Positions 36,535 through 45,401 of a DNA stretch of 64,000 nucleotides are shown piece after piece. Each line of letters begins with the position of its first letter. Within the stretch, counting starts at the first letter, position 1. The notes under the pieces were generated by a model. It ran no database searches, was not told the DNA's origin, and was given only the letters and a program-made list of their open reading frames with translations. Source of the stretch: Clostridium fessum (lineage in GTDB: Bacteria > Bacillota > Clostridia > Lachnospirales > Lachnospiraceae); the NCBI RefSeq assembly GCF_003024715.1, contig NZ_PYLO01000006.1:99395-163394 (forward strand). The letters run 5' to 3'. Position numbers and translations under genes: made by a program.

Positions 36535-37097
36535 CCAAGAGATGCTATCAGCATCCAAATCCACACCGGAAGCACACACGGCAGAAATGGCAGCTTCTTT
36601 TTCCGCATTTTCTCCCATAGACCATTCCCCTTTCCGCCAAGCAGTGCCGTAAGCATCCAGACACCTCCTGCCAGACTGCTCACAAATACAGCTCCCATCA
36701 AAAGTTCAAGCGTCCGCCATCCCCCCAGATAGCACCCAGTGATCAGAAAAAAGCAGCCATCTCCCAGTCCGACCGCACCTTTCGTCTGCCGCTCCATCCA
36801 GAACAAAAGAATCCCCGGCAGCATTCCCAAAAGCCATACCGTTATCTGCAACACACTTTTTTTCCAATCCCATCCATCTTTTATAATCGACAGCACACAC
36901 CGTATCATCGTAAGCGCCATTCCTGCCGTTCCAAATCCATATAGCCAGCTTACGCGTATCCGTTTTCTATGAAGATCCTGCCAGGAAAAGACCATCAGAA
37001 AAAGGGAAAAAACAACCGCACAGAGGAAACATACTGCACTTTCCAAATCCATCCGCGTAAATCCCATGAAACTTATCTCTGCACTGTTTTCCATCAC
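36531..37097 (-). CDS. A24-type prepilin peptidase-like protein (second copy)
   Basis: 188 aa polytopic protein with the two catalytic aspartates of type IV prepilin peptidases: SWQDLHRKRI (Asp about 42) and GLGDGCF (Asp about 113). It lacks the N-terminal zinc/methylase domain, like TadV. The start is GTG 37097 or ATG 37094, with GAGGG upstream. A separate TadV-like peptidase is encoded at 44704-45279, so this locus carries two. The two may process different pilin-like proteins. Confidence 0.82.
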   Translation of the reverse strand: MMENSAEISFMGFTRMDLESAVCFLCAVVFSLFLMVFSWQDLHRKRIRVSWLYGFGTAGMALTMIRCVLSIIKDGWDWKKSVLQITVWLLGMLPGILLFWMERQTKGAVGLGDGCFFLITGCYLGGWRTLELLMGAVFVSSLAGGVWMLTALLGGKGNGLWEKMRKKKLPFLPCVLPVWIWMLIASLG

Positions 37098-37139
37098 TCC
37101 GCCCTCTCACCCCTCCTTGATTCTTTCCGCCATCCGCAC

Positions 37140-38090
37140 CTATCCACTTCCACAGTATGAACACACCCCCATATATTCCACCTCTGATCGCCGCACCTTC
37201 TGCACATAATATGCCAATGACGAACAGTCCTGCTTTCCATGGTAAACCTCGCCGGACGGAAGAATATACACCAGACCTCCCGCCGACACCGTCTTTCCAC
37301 AGTATCTGCAAGCCTTATAACGGCATCCCCCGTTGTTTCTAAGCACCCCCGAAATTACATCTGCATACGCAGCCGCGGTAATCTGATTCGATATATAATG
37401 GCACGAAGGCGAGAGATGGTAGCGCGTACTGTCCCGCCCCACATAGACCCATTTTCCCTCCGGTTCTGAAGCGTTTTTCTCTGAGAAATACCCGCTTTCC
37501 GCCCCAATCCATCCCCGCTTACGGCTCCGGGAAGTAAGCGTCACATGGTCAAGCGCAAATACCGAGAACGGCAGCCGCACCTGATAGGAGGCGCGCAGGT
37601 CAATCCATTCTCCATCTTCCGATACGCGGCTGGCGCCACACTGGATATTGGACACTTTGTTCCCGCCCGCTGTCTGAATCTTCTCCTTTAAATATCCCTG
37701 CAGGATAAGCCCGGACGGAAGTTCTGACCAGCCCCCCGTTCCCTTTTCTCCTACCTCTGCCGCTTTTCCCGCCTCCATTTCTGCCGGATGCACCGTATGG
37801 GATGTCCGATACACCTGCCATCCCAGTTCCCGCCCCGTCACTTCCAGCACCGTCTGCACCTTTCTCTGAGTATCCAGTATTTCCATCGGAACTGACAGGA
37901 GAATCACCGTAAACATAAACAATGTCAGACTAAGCGCCGCCTCAATCGTCAGGCTCGCACACAGGGAAGCAGAGGACAATGCCCTTTTCCAGGGTCGTTT
38001 TGTTACTTGGGCTCTATGCCGCCGAAGGACGGGTATCCCGACCGCACAGATACTTTCATTTATTCGTTTTGTTAGGTTAGTTGTCATCAT
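37140..38090 (-). CDS. TadE-like protein with two C-terminal zinc-ribbon-like repeats
   Basis: 316 aa protein. After a basic head comes a pilin-type helix (ASLTIEAALSLTLFMFTVILL, about 46-66) and a middle region. Then two repeats follow (about 217-270 and 273-315), each with the pattern VY ... YH-x4-C ... C-x2-C (for example RYHLSPSC ... CRYCG and VYHGKQDC ... CSYCG). The pattern resembles small extracellular zinc beta-ribbons. The start region has no strong Shine-Dalgarno. It lies within the Tad row between DUF5702 and the A24 peptidase. Confidence 0.78.
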   Translation of the reverse strand: MMTTNLTKRINESICAVGIPVLRRHRAQVTKRPWKRALSSASLCASLTIEAALSLTLFMFTVILLSVPMEILDTQRKVQTVLEVTGRELGWQVYRTSHTVHPAEMEAGKAAEVGEKGTGGWSELPSGLILQGYLKEKIQTAGGNKVSNIQCGASRVSEDGEWIDLRASYQVRLPFSVFALDHVTLTSRSRKRGWIGAESGYFSEKNASEPEGKWVYVGRDSTRYHLSPSCHYISNQITAAAYADVISGVLRNNGGCRYKACRYCGKTVSAGGLVYILPSGEVYHGKQDCSSLAYYVQKVRRSEVEYMGVCSYCGSG

Positions 38091-38186
38091 CTTTTTTACT
38101 GGCTTTCTTTATGTACTTGGAGAGGCACATTCACTTGCATCATCTCCTGAAAAAGGACACTGTCCTCCACTCCCCTGTAATTGTGT

Positions 38187-40166
38187 TTAATATTCCTTCT
38201 GGGACGTTCTACGAAGCGGTATCAACGTTCCCTGTGCCGCATAGGACACACTTACCCCATACTGGCACTGATCCATCCGAAATCCCGGCTCTTTTTCTGA
38301 AATGCGGTTCTGAATCATATCCATCATCCGGTAACAGAAACGGCTCTTTCCCTGTATCAGGAAAAAGAGTTTCAGCCAGTCCTGGTAGTCCAGCCCTCTG
38401 TCGTCTGTCCCGTTTTTCAATGAAGGATCCGTCCCCGTTTCCAGAAAGATGGACGCGCCCTTTTCCGTCAGAGCAGAAAGCGAAATCTGCCACTCCCCCG
38501 GCTGTTTGAAAAAAGGAATTTTTCCGCCCGCCAGCAGAACCTTCACATCTGCCACCGACTCTGCAAACGCCCAGACTGTCATGATAAAGAAGGATGCCGC
38601 CGCCGTGATCGGTGTGATTCCCGCCAGCCCCGTGATTGCCAGCGCCAATGCTTCCGCCTCCGACCGTTTTTCAGAATCCGCATATAAAGCTGCCAGATTC
38701 ACCGCCTCGCGCACAGCCAGAAGTTCATTGACGGTGCGTTTTAAATTTTCCCGCTCCGACGCATTTCCCTGTAAGAGATATTCCTGCTCATAATGGACAC
38801 TTCCCGTCTTTTCCTGCCCGAACCGGGTAAAAAAATGCGCCGCATACGCATCTAAAAGAGCCCGTTCAAGCCCCGCCGTCCAGACATCCCCAGCTATCCC
38901 CCGCTTTCCGCTCTCTCCGCCTGCATACAATGCCGACGGAAATGCCGCGGTCGAAATCCATTTTTCTGAAATCACAGTTCCCGCCGGCACACAAAGACTC
39001 AGCAGATCCGTCCCCGACAGGCGGCTGACTGCTTCCAGCACATTCATTTTTTTCTTGTCTCGGACTGCCGGAACCCGGAAACGTCCATCCTTCTGAAAAC
39101 CCGCTGTGATCGTCAGAACCGGCGCCCACAGCGCTTCCTCGTCCAGCTCATCGTCCTCATCGTCAGGCTCCCAATCATCGATATAATCCTGTATCTCCTT
39201 CCCTTTCCGGACTGCTTCTGCAACCACCTCTTCATTTCCGTGAGCCGTCTCTTCTGTCTTTTTTACCTCCTGGCGGCGCGCTCCATCCGCATCCAAATAC
39301 GAACGATACCCCCGCATCTCCTCCTGTACCATGCCCCAGGAGCCTTCTTCCAGATCCGGCTGGGCTTCCTGCGCCCCCTGCTCCGATCCCTGCAGTTCTT
39401 TCGCAAGCCGGTCCGCCTGTTTTTCATACGCCGCAACCAGCCCCGGAATCTGCTTTAATTCTTTCTCTAAGCTTTCCGCCGATTGAAAGAACGAGCTTCC
39501 ATCCGCCTGGCGGACCGCTGCCTCCATCTCCTTCAGATGTTTCTCCTGTTTTTGCAGACAGGCTCCGATCGCCTCGATCGACTCTTCCAGACGCAGCACT
39601 TTTCTGCCATTTTCCTGATATCCTTCCGCAATCCCATGAACCGCCCTTGCTTCCGTCATCCGTTTTTCCATCTCAGGCAGTTCAGACTTCTCACTTTCCA
39701 GCGTCCAGACACCCACTTTCATATAATCGGTAACTTCCTTCGCAAAGAAATCCCCATTATGCCCAGTGATCGCATCCATCGCTTCGATCTGTACCTTGCC
39801 GCCGCTGACCGGATAAAAGGGCGCTGCCGCCAGATATGTTTCCATCTGCGGCTCCATCTCCGCCGCCAGGCGCTCTTTATCCGCACATTCCAGCACAAAA
39901 ATCCGGTATTTATCCCAAATCTCCCGGTGATAACAGCTCATCAGCGAATCCAGTGAGGAATTAAGCGCCATCTGCATATACCAGCCGCTTCCGGCTGCCC
40001 GGGCGGACTCAAACAGCCCGCCCATCAGCGCACAAATACAGGTCAGAATCAAACTCAGGAAAACTGTGATCTCCCCGCAAACTTCCTTTTCTGTTTCAGC
40101 AAATAAATAGAACCATACATTAAAATACCTAATTCCATACACCTTACTATTACCACTGTACTTCAT
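38187..40166 (-). CDS. DUF5702 family Tad-locus protein
   Basis: 659 aa protein with one N-terminal pilin-like transmembrane segment (GEITVFLSLILTCICALMGGLFE), a coiled-coil middle rich in Glu, Lys and Gln (about 150-270), an acidic linker (DDEDDELDEE) and a second hydrophobic segment near 545-570. Such large TadG-like proteins accompany Tad genes in Lachnospiraceae. The ATG at 40166 has GGGAG 5 nt upstream; the GTG at 40172 is too close to that site. Its function in pilus assembly is inferred from position. Confidence 0.82.
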   Translation of the reverse strand: MKYSGNSKVYGIRYFNVWFYLFAETEKEVCGEITVFLSLILTCICALMGGLFESARAAGSGWYMQMALNSSLDSLMSCYHREIWDKYRIFVLECADKERLAAEMEPQMETYLAAAPFYPVSGGKVQIEAMDAITGHNGDFFAKEVTDYMKVGVWTLESEKSELPEMEKRMTEARAVHGIAEGYQENGRKVLRLEESIEAIGACLQKQEKHLKEMEAAVRQADGSSFFQSAESLEKELKQIPGLVAAYEKQADRLAKELQGSEQGAQEAQPDLEEGSWGMVQEEMRGYRSYLDADGARRQEVKKTEETAHGNEEVVAEAVRKGKEIQDYIDDWEPDDEDDELDEEALWAPVLTITAGFQKDGRFRVPAVRDKKKMNVLEAVSRLSGTDLLSLCVPAGTVISEKWISTAAFPSALYAGGESGKRGIAGDVWTAGLERALLDAYAAHFFTRFGQEKTGSVHYEQEYLLQGNASERENLKRTVNELLAVREAVNLAALYADSEKRSEAEALALAITGLAGITPITAAASFFIMTVWAFAESVADVKVLLAGGKIPFFKQPGEWQISLSALTEKGASIFLETGTDPSLKNGTDDRGLDYQDWLKLFFLIQGKSRFCYRMMDMIQNRISEKEPGFRMDQCQYGVSVSYAAQGTLIPLRRTSQKEY

Positions 40167-40236
40167 ATACACTCCCGTCTATACCGTTACTCTATTTCCG
40201 CTATTTTTACTATATTTACATAATACATAGTGTGAA

Positions 40237-40344
40237 TTAGGGGGTAAATATTTCCACCAGAATCAGCACTAACTCAATGACCCCCACACCATCCTCGTCC
40301 ATCAGAAACGATTTTACTTCTCTTACCAGATACGCTTTATCCAT
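40237..40344 (-). pseudogene. Truncated Flp1-type pilin (35 codons)
   Basis: Starts MDKAYLVREVKSFLMDED and continues GVGVIELVLILVE, the conserved start of Flp1-family type IVb pilins (Gly, then Glu at position +5, and the hydrophobic core). It then stops after IFTP where a normal pilin would continue for 20-30 more residues. None of the three frames downstream resumes a pilin tail, so the 3' part is deleted rather than frameshifted. AAAGGAG precedes the ATG. It lies in the usual pilin place between tadC and the TadG-like gene. It may be a dead gene or a very short variant. Confidence 0.55.
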
Positions 40345-40371
40345 ATACTTTTTCTCCTTTCTCCCCATTTT

Positions 40372-41595
40372 TCAGATCCCAAACGCCAGAAACGCCGGGA
40401 CTGAAACCATCACCATAATAATCATCAACATCAAAAACAATGGAAGCATCAGCTTTGTGGATGCCTCTTCCCCCCGGCGTCTTGCCAGTGCTTTCTCTTC
40501 TTCAAACGCCGACTCCATCTCTGTCTCCAGCGCCTTTCGAAGTCCTTCTGCCCCATTTCTGACATTCTGCTCCAAAAGCCCGGAAAGCTTCCGGTACGGT
40601 CTCAGGCGGCAGCCCGCACCAAATTCCGCATATGCCTGTAGTTCCGGGACACCGCGCTGCATCCGGTGATATGCCGCTGCCATTTCCCGGTATGCCGCCC
40701 GCTCCGTCTGTGTTCCCGCCCGGCATGCCGCCTCGTATTCCAGCACAATCCGCTCCCATGCCCGGCGGACCGGAAGCCCCGCCCCGGAAAATACAGTCAG
40801 CTTTGACACAATCTCCGGATAATCTTCCATCAGTTCCCGCTTTTTCTTCTTTTTTACCTCACTCTCCTTCTGTTTTTCATAAAGAGGAAGCAGAATTGCC
40901 GCCGCAATCCCCAGCACCGGAAACAGCAGATATTCCCTGTCTCCGCGCACCCGGTAAGATAAATTCTTCCCCTCATACATCTTTGGCAGAACCAGCTGCC
41001 CTTCCGTTCTCTGCGCCTCATCCATCTGCTTTAACAGCCGCTTAAAACCAGCCTCTTTTTCCTGCTGCTTCGTCCGAAGCGGCGGATATAGCGTGACCGG
41101 AAACCGGTACTCCCGGCTGAATCCCCCCGCCTGCAGGGATGCGGTCAGTTCTGTCTGAATCCCCTTCTCCGGGCATTCTTCATTTAAAACTGTCCCATCC
41201 GTCTGAATCCATTCCGCATCCTCCGGTGTCCAACGGACCCGGATGCCCTCTTCTTCCAGCCAGCCGACGAGATGTAGATCTTCCCTTACCTCCTGCAGGG
41301 ACAGATTGTTTCCCCGAATTAAATCCGCCAGTTTACCTCCCGCCTCCAGCAATGCTTTTTTTGCATCCTCTTCCGCATATTCCCGCTCTCCGAGCGAAAT
41401 CTCCACCGGAATCTCCTTCTCGCACAGTCCGCGCACCCACACTTCCTGCTGCCGTTCCCCTTCTCCGTATGCATAGCGGTTCAGCCGGTTCCCATCTTCC
41501 AGCGCCCTATCCCGTTTTTCCACCAGATATCCCGCAACTGCCAGAATTATCCCCAAAAGAATGCATAAAACCTGCTTTTTCCCCATTTTTCCCAT
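40372..41595 (-). CDS. tadC: Tad secretion membrane protein, TadC-like (T2SS F domain)
   Basis: 407 aa protein: a transmembrane helix at the N-terminus, a large extracytoplasmic insert (about 40-225), further hydrophobic segments (about 228-243 and 385-405) and a GspF-like cytoplasmic portion (EIVSKLTVFSGAGLPVRRAWERIV, then GCRLRPYRKLSGLLEQNV). It starts 6 bp after the tadB stop, with GAGGTG overlapping the end of tadB. It is part of the inner-membrane platform of the pilus machine. The N-terminal insert is larger than in usual TadC. Confidence 0.82.
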   Translation of the reverse strand: MGKMGKKQVLCILLGIILAVAGYLVEKRDRALEDGNRLNRYAYGEGERQQEVWVRGLCEKEIPVEISLGEREYAEEDAKKALLEAGGKLADLIRGNNLSLQEVREDLHLVGWLEEEGIRVRWTPEDAEWIQTDGTVLNEECPEKGIQTELTASLQAGGFSREYRFPVTLYPPLRTKQQEKEAGFKRLLKQMDEAQRTEGQLVLPKMYEGKNLSYRVRGDREYLLFPVLGIAAAILLPLYEKQKESEVKKKKKRELMEDYPEIVSKLTVFSGAGLPVRRAWERIVLEYEAACRAGTQTERAAYREMAAAYHRMQRGVPELQAYAEFGAGCRLRPYRKLSGLLEQNVRNGAEGLRKALETEMESAFEEEKALARRRGEEASTKLMLPLFLMLMIIMVMVSVPAFLAFGI

Positions 41596-41601
41596 GCTGT
41601 T

Positions 41602-42477
41602 TCACACCTCAATCTGAAGAATTTTCCCCGATACCCTCCATGCCAGCAGATAGACCACCAGACACCCTGTCATCACCACCCGCCCCACCGCTGTCTCATA
41701 CATCTGTGAGAAAAACCCCGGCGATGACAAATCCACGTAGAGCACAATCAGGTACGGCATCAGGTTCATAATTCTCTGTTCAAACTGCTTTTCTGCCGTC
41801 ATCGTGAGAATTTCCTCCCGCACCTGTATGCGATCCGAAATCACGTGAACGACATGGTGAACCACGCTTGCCAGCTCACCCCGGCTCCGTTTGGATACAG
41901 TAAAAATAACAGAGAAATTTTCCACCTCATCCAGACCACTCCTCTTTGCAAAGGAAGAAAGCAGCACCTCCACGGTCCGGTTCATTTTAAGCTGACTTGC
42001 CAGGTATGAAAACTCACGGGTAATCATCCCCTCTTTTCCGTATTGTTCTTCCAGATCGCGCACGCTCGCGATAAACGCATTTTCCACCGAATAGCCTGCA
42101 GCCAGCGCCGAAGCCACAATCTGAATCGCTTCCTTAAACTGGAGCCGCAGTTCCTCTTTTCTCCGGCGGCAGAGCTCCCGACTCTTAAAAAACGGCCGCA
42201 GCATCCCCGCCGGAAGCATCAGAACGAACGCCAGAAATGAACGGTAGAATACATACGCCGTCACGGCGCACACCGCTGTTCCCTCCAGAAGGTAACGTAT
42301 CCACTCCTGCCCCGTCAGGTAGTAAACCCGGTAATCAGAAAGCACTTCCTCCCGCGAATCTGCGCCGCCCCTCAAATCTGCCAACCTGGACAAGTGCTCC
42401 TTCCACCTGTCCGGAAGCAGTCTCCCCGCTTTCCTGAAACTGATAGATGGGAGAAAGGCGGATTTCCCCATTTTCAT
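41602..42477 (-). CDS. tadB: Tad secretion membrane protein, TadB-like (T2SS F domain)
   Basis: 291 aa protein with two hydrophobic segments near 60-95, a cytoplasmic GspF domain (QFKEAIQIVASALAAGYSVENAF, FAKRSGLDEVENFSVIF) and two segments at the C-terminus. The ATG at 42477 has a perfect GGAGGTGAT upstream, but that sequence is also coding in tadA, and the start lies 143 bp inside tadA. Later starts (a GTG near 42345) have the ribosome site too close. The first 45 residues are therefore uncertain. Confidence 0.82.
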   Translation of the reverse strand: MKMGKSAFLPSISFRKAGRLLPDRWKEHLSRLADLRGGADSREEVLSDYRVYYLTGQEWIRYLLEGTAVCAVTAYVFYRSFLAFVLMLPAGMLRPFFKSRELCRRRKEELRLQFKEAIQIVASALAAGYSVENAFIASVRDLEEQYGKEGMITREFSYLASQLKMNRTVEVLLSSFAKRSGLDEVENFSVIFTVSKRSRGELASVVHHVVHVISDRIQVREEILTMTAEKQFEQRIMNLMPYLIVLYVDLSSPGFFSQMYETAVGRVVMTGCLVVYLLAWRVSGKILQIEV

Positions 42478-43543
42478 AGCCTATCACCTCCGTGATCTCC
42501 AGCACCTTCCGGCTCCGGTCCCGCATCCGCCCGACATGGACCATCAGATCGAGTGCTGAACCGATCTGGCTCCGGACCGCCGCAAGCGGCAGCTCTGCTG
42601 CCATCAGAACCATCGTTTCCAGTCTTGAGAGCATATCTTTGGCGCTGTTTGCATGTCCGGTTGAGAGCGAGCCATCGTGTCCCGTATTCATCGCCTGCAG
42701 CATTTCCAGCGCCTCGCCGCCCCGGACCTCCCCAACGATGATGCGGTCCGGACGCATTCGGAGACTCGCCCGGATCAGATCGCGCATGGAAATCTCCTGC
42801 GAACCATCCCGGTTTTCTACCCTTGTTTCCAGGCTGACAAGATTCGTTACATGGCGGATTTGAAGTTCTGCCGAATCCTCGATCGTAATGACGCGTTCCT
42901 CCTGGGGAATATAGCCGGACATGGCGTTTAAGATCGTCGTTTTTCCCGATCCGGTTCCGCCGCTGATAAAAATATTGAGTCCCCGCTCGACCGCTTTCTG
43001 CAAAAATGCCGCTGCCTCCCGGCTGATACTTTTTAACTCAATCAGGCGTTCCATCGTGATCGGTTCCGGGAACTTCCGGATCGTTAAAATCGGCCCATTT
43101 AACGCCACCGGTGCCAGCACTACGTGGACACGAGAACCATCTTCCAGTCTCGCATCCGCAATCGGGGATGCCAGATTGACCGTCCGGTTGACACGACTTA
43201 CAATCTGCTGAATCAGATCCTCTAGCTGCCCTACCGAATCAAAGTGCTTTTCTAACTCTTCCACACGCCCCTGCCGCTCGACAAAAATGTGCTCCGTGCC
43301 ATTTACCATGATCTCCGTGATCGTCGGATCATCGACCAGCTCCTGCAAAATATCCAGCCGTCTGAATGAATCAAACAGCTCTTTTCTCAAACAAAGCCGC
43401 TCTTTTAACGGCAGATACGCCCCTTCTGCCGCTTCCAGAATCGCCATGTCGATCAGGTCGCGCAGCTCCTCATCCTCCACCTGCATACGGCTCTCCATCT
43501 GCTCCATCAGACGCTGCCTCAAAACCATTTTCTGCTCCTGCAT
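42335..43543 (-). CDS. tadA: Tad pilus assembly ATPase, TadA/CpaF family
   Basis: Hexameric secretion ATPase that powers Flp pilus assembly, 402 aa. Visible are NIFISGGTGSGKTTILNAMSG (Walker A about 195-204), the Asp box ITIEDSAELQI, the Walker B segment MRPDRIIVGEVRGGEA and the GHDGSLSTGHAN His box. The C-terminus EITEVIGYENGEI ... YQFQESGE matches the family. It overlaps tadB by 143 bp. It follows tadZ after 120 bp that include a TGCCAGT/ACTGGCA inverted repeat. Confidence 0.94.
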   Translation of the reverse strand: MQEQKMVLRQRLMEQMESRMQVEDEELRDLIDMAILEAAEGAYLPLKERLCLRKELFDSFRRLDILQELVDDPTITEIMVNGTEHIFVERQGRVEELEKHFDSVGQLEDLIQQIVSRVNRTVNLASPIADARLEDGSRVHVVLAPVALNGPILTIRKFPEPITMERLIELKSISREAAAFLQKAVERGLNIFISGGTGSGKTTILNAMSGYIPQEERVITIEDSAELQIRHVTNLVSLETRVENRDGSQEISMRDLIRASLRMRPDRIIVGEVRGGEALEMLQAMNTGHDGSLSTGHANSAKDMLSRLETMVLMAAELPLAAVRSQIGSALDLMVHVGRMRDRSRKVLEITEVIGYENGEIRLSPIYQFQESGETASGQVEGALVQVGRFEGRRRFAGGSAF

Positions 43544-43663
43544 ACTTCCCCCTGCCAGTTGTTTCTCTCACAACCGTTTACTCTTTAGAATGACTGGCAA
43601 AATCCCGCTCAATTTATCCCTGTCAAAAGACTTTGCCCCTTCTAATTTAACCCACAATGAACA

Positions 43664-44668
43664 TTATCCGCCCACACTGCTTCCCCGCAGCAGCTGCCGT
43701 ACATAATCACCCAGTTCTCCCCATAAGAGCTGGTCAATATAATCGCCCCGTCCAAAGCTGCCGTGATACGGAAGCTTCAGGCGTTTAATACGTTCCCTTA
43801 GCATGCCATTTCCTGTCTGTGAAAAATACTGCTCCAGCTCCTTAAGCTTTGCCAAAGACACCGGATCTTCCCGGATCGGCATATAAATTACCCGGCACAA
43901 CTTCATTACCGAAAGCGCCGTCCTGCGCCCGCTTCCTATATCCACTACCAGCGTATCATACGCACTCTCCCCGGCAATTGCCCGTATAAGCCCCGCGATT
44001 GCCTCCTCTCCCGCCTGATCCAGATCCTCCGGATAGCGCACCGGCGGAATATAGTCCAGCTCCCCCATCGTGTGGACAACGCTGCTCAAACGAAGCGAAT
44101 TATAGCTTCCACCGTTGTAAAAATACAACAGATCCGACAAATCACTCTTATATTCTTCTTTCATCAAAACCGACAGACCGGAAAATTCCTCCAGGTTCAG
44201 ATACAGCACCCGCTCCTCCTGTGCCAAAAGTTTTCCCATTGTCAGGGCAAACGAGGTCTTTAAACACCGTCCAACCGGCGAATACACTCCCAAGACCTTC
44301 GCCAGCCCCCGCCCGGACACCTCCGGCAGCTCCCCCGGGCTTTCCCCATACCAGGTCATCACCTCGCGCACAATCGCATCGCTGGACTGGTATTTGTAGA
44401 CACAGGGAACTGACGGACTGACCGGTTTTCCCCCATTATCCGATAAAAGAATAACCTTTTCCGCCCGGATGGACTCCTTTTCTTCCGCCGGAACATGCTC
44501 GCCCAACAACAGAAGCTTTACCGGATGTTCCGCCGCAAATGCCCGCAGCCGCTCGATCGAGCTGAACGCCACCACCTCAAACGGTATTTTTTCCTTCTGG
44601 TTAACTACCTCTGCAAACCGCGCCGCATAGACTGGATCCACGTCATACACAGCCAGAATATGCTTCAT
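43664..44668 (-). CDS. tadZ: Tad locus TadZ/CpaE-like ATPase
   Basis: 334 aa protein with an N-terminal receiver-like atypical domain (about 1-115) and a ParA/MinD-type domain (from about 128, LGVYSPVGRCLKTSFALTMGKLL) that places Tad machines in the cell. The P-loop is degenerate: PVGRCLKTS instead of KGG-x-GK-[ST]. The later DTLVVDIGSGRR is the Walker B region. GGAGGTGG precedes the ATG. It lies 36 bp after the tadV stop. Confidence 0.85.
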   Translation of the reverse strand: MKHILAVYDVDPVYAARFAEVVNQKEKIPFEVVAFSSIERLRAFAAEHPVKLLLLGEHVPAEEKESIRAEKVILLSDNGGKPVSPSVPCVYKYQSSDAIVREVMTWYGESPGELPEVSGRGLAKVLGVYSPVGRCLKTSFALTMGKLLAQEERVLYLNLEEFSGLSVLMKEEYKSDLSDLLYFYNGGSYNSLRLSSVVHTMGELDYIPPVRYPEDLDQAGEEAIAGLIRAIAGESAYDTLVVDIGSGRRTALSVMKLCRVIYMPIREDPVSLAKLKELEQYFSQTGNGMLRERIKRLKLPYHGSFGRGDYIDQLLWGELGDYVRQLLRGSSVGG

Positions 44669-44703
44669 CGCACCGCCACCTCCCTAATCACAAGCCATTT
44701 TCC

Positions 44704-45279
44704 TTACAGATACCGAATCAGCTCCGCCCCAATCACTCCCAAAAACAGGCACGGTGCCAGACAAAAAGATGCCTCTTTTCCATCCCGCGCTTCCAGATAG
44801 TACGGCTCGACGCTTCCCCCAAGCGCAGACCGGTACAAATAAAACACAAGATATGTAAGCCGCTGCCTGGCAATCCCACGCCAAACCAATAAAACAACTG
44901 ACCATGCCCCAGCTGCCATCAGCCCGCATAAAAGGATCCGCCCTCCCTGCTGCACCCCCGCAGCACCAAACAGAACCGCTGCCATCTTGATATCTCCCGC
45001 ACCTATCATGCGAAACAGATACAGCGGAAACAGGACACATAGTAAAATCCCGATACGGACCAGGTATCCGCACATTTCACAGATGCCTGACATAAGCGCC
45101 GCCCCAGTTCCCGGCAGCCACCTGCTCCATCCGGCTGTATATCCTATTTTCATCCCCAGACCAGACCGAATTAAAAGAAACAGCAGCCCGCCAGCCAGAA
45201 TCATCCCATTGGAAATACGGCGTTTTTTCAAATCCCAAAGCGCACAGCCGCCGGTAAACAACAGCAGCAGTAAGGTCAA
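44704..45279 (-). CDS. tadV: Prepilin peptidase, TadV/CpaA type (A24)
   Basis: Cleaves the leader of Flp-type prepilins. The 191 aa chain has six hydrophobic segments and the catalytic aspartates in GCALWDLKKRRISN (Asp about 16) and MIGAGDIKM (Asp about 95). The start is a TTG at 45279 with GGAGGGG upstream, and it shares bases with the stop of a 41-codon frame (TTGA overlap). It is the first recognised gene of the Tad locus. No strong promoter stands out in the 400 bp above it. Confidence 0.88.
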   Translation of the reverse strand: MTLLLLLFTGGCALWDLKKRRISNGMILAGGLLFLLIRSGLGMKIGYTAGWSRWLPGTGAALMSGICEMCGYLVRIGILLCVLFPLYLFRMIGAGDIKMAAVLFGAAGVQQGGRILLCGLMAAGAWSVVLLVWRGIARQRLTYLVFYLYRSALGGSVEPYYLEARDGKEASFCLAPCLFLGVIGAELIRYL

Positions 45280-45401
45280 TCCATCCCCTCCTTCTCTTTC
45301 GCATACATGAAACGGACAGTTCCTGTACAGTATGTCCCGTTTTCAAAACACCTGCCGAAAACAATAGCTGCCAGTCCTGCGCCAGTTTTCACCGCCACCA
45401 T
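45276..45401 (-). CDS. Small ORF (41 aa) overlapping the tadV start
   Basis: Frame beginning MVAVKTGAGLAAIVFG and ending AKEKEGMD, whose TGA stop overlaps the TTG start of tadV. AAAGGA stands 7 nt before its ATG. This position and overlap are what a translationally coupled leader gene would have. I recognise no family; two Cys residues and a Gly/Ala-rich N-terminal half are its only traits. It could be chance. Confidence 0.45.
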   Translation of the reverse strand: MVAVKTGAGLAAIVFGRCFENGTYCTGTVRFMYAKEKEGMD

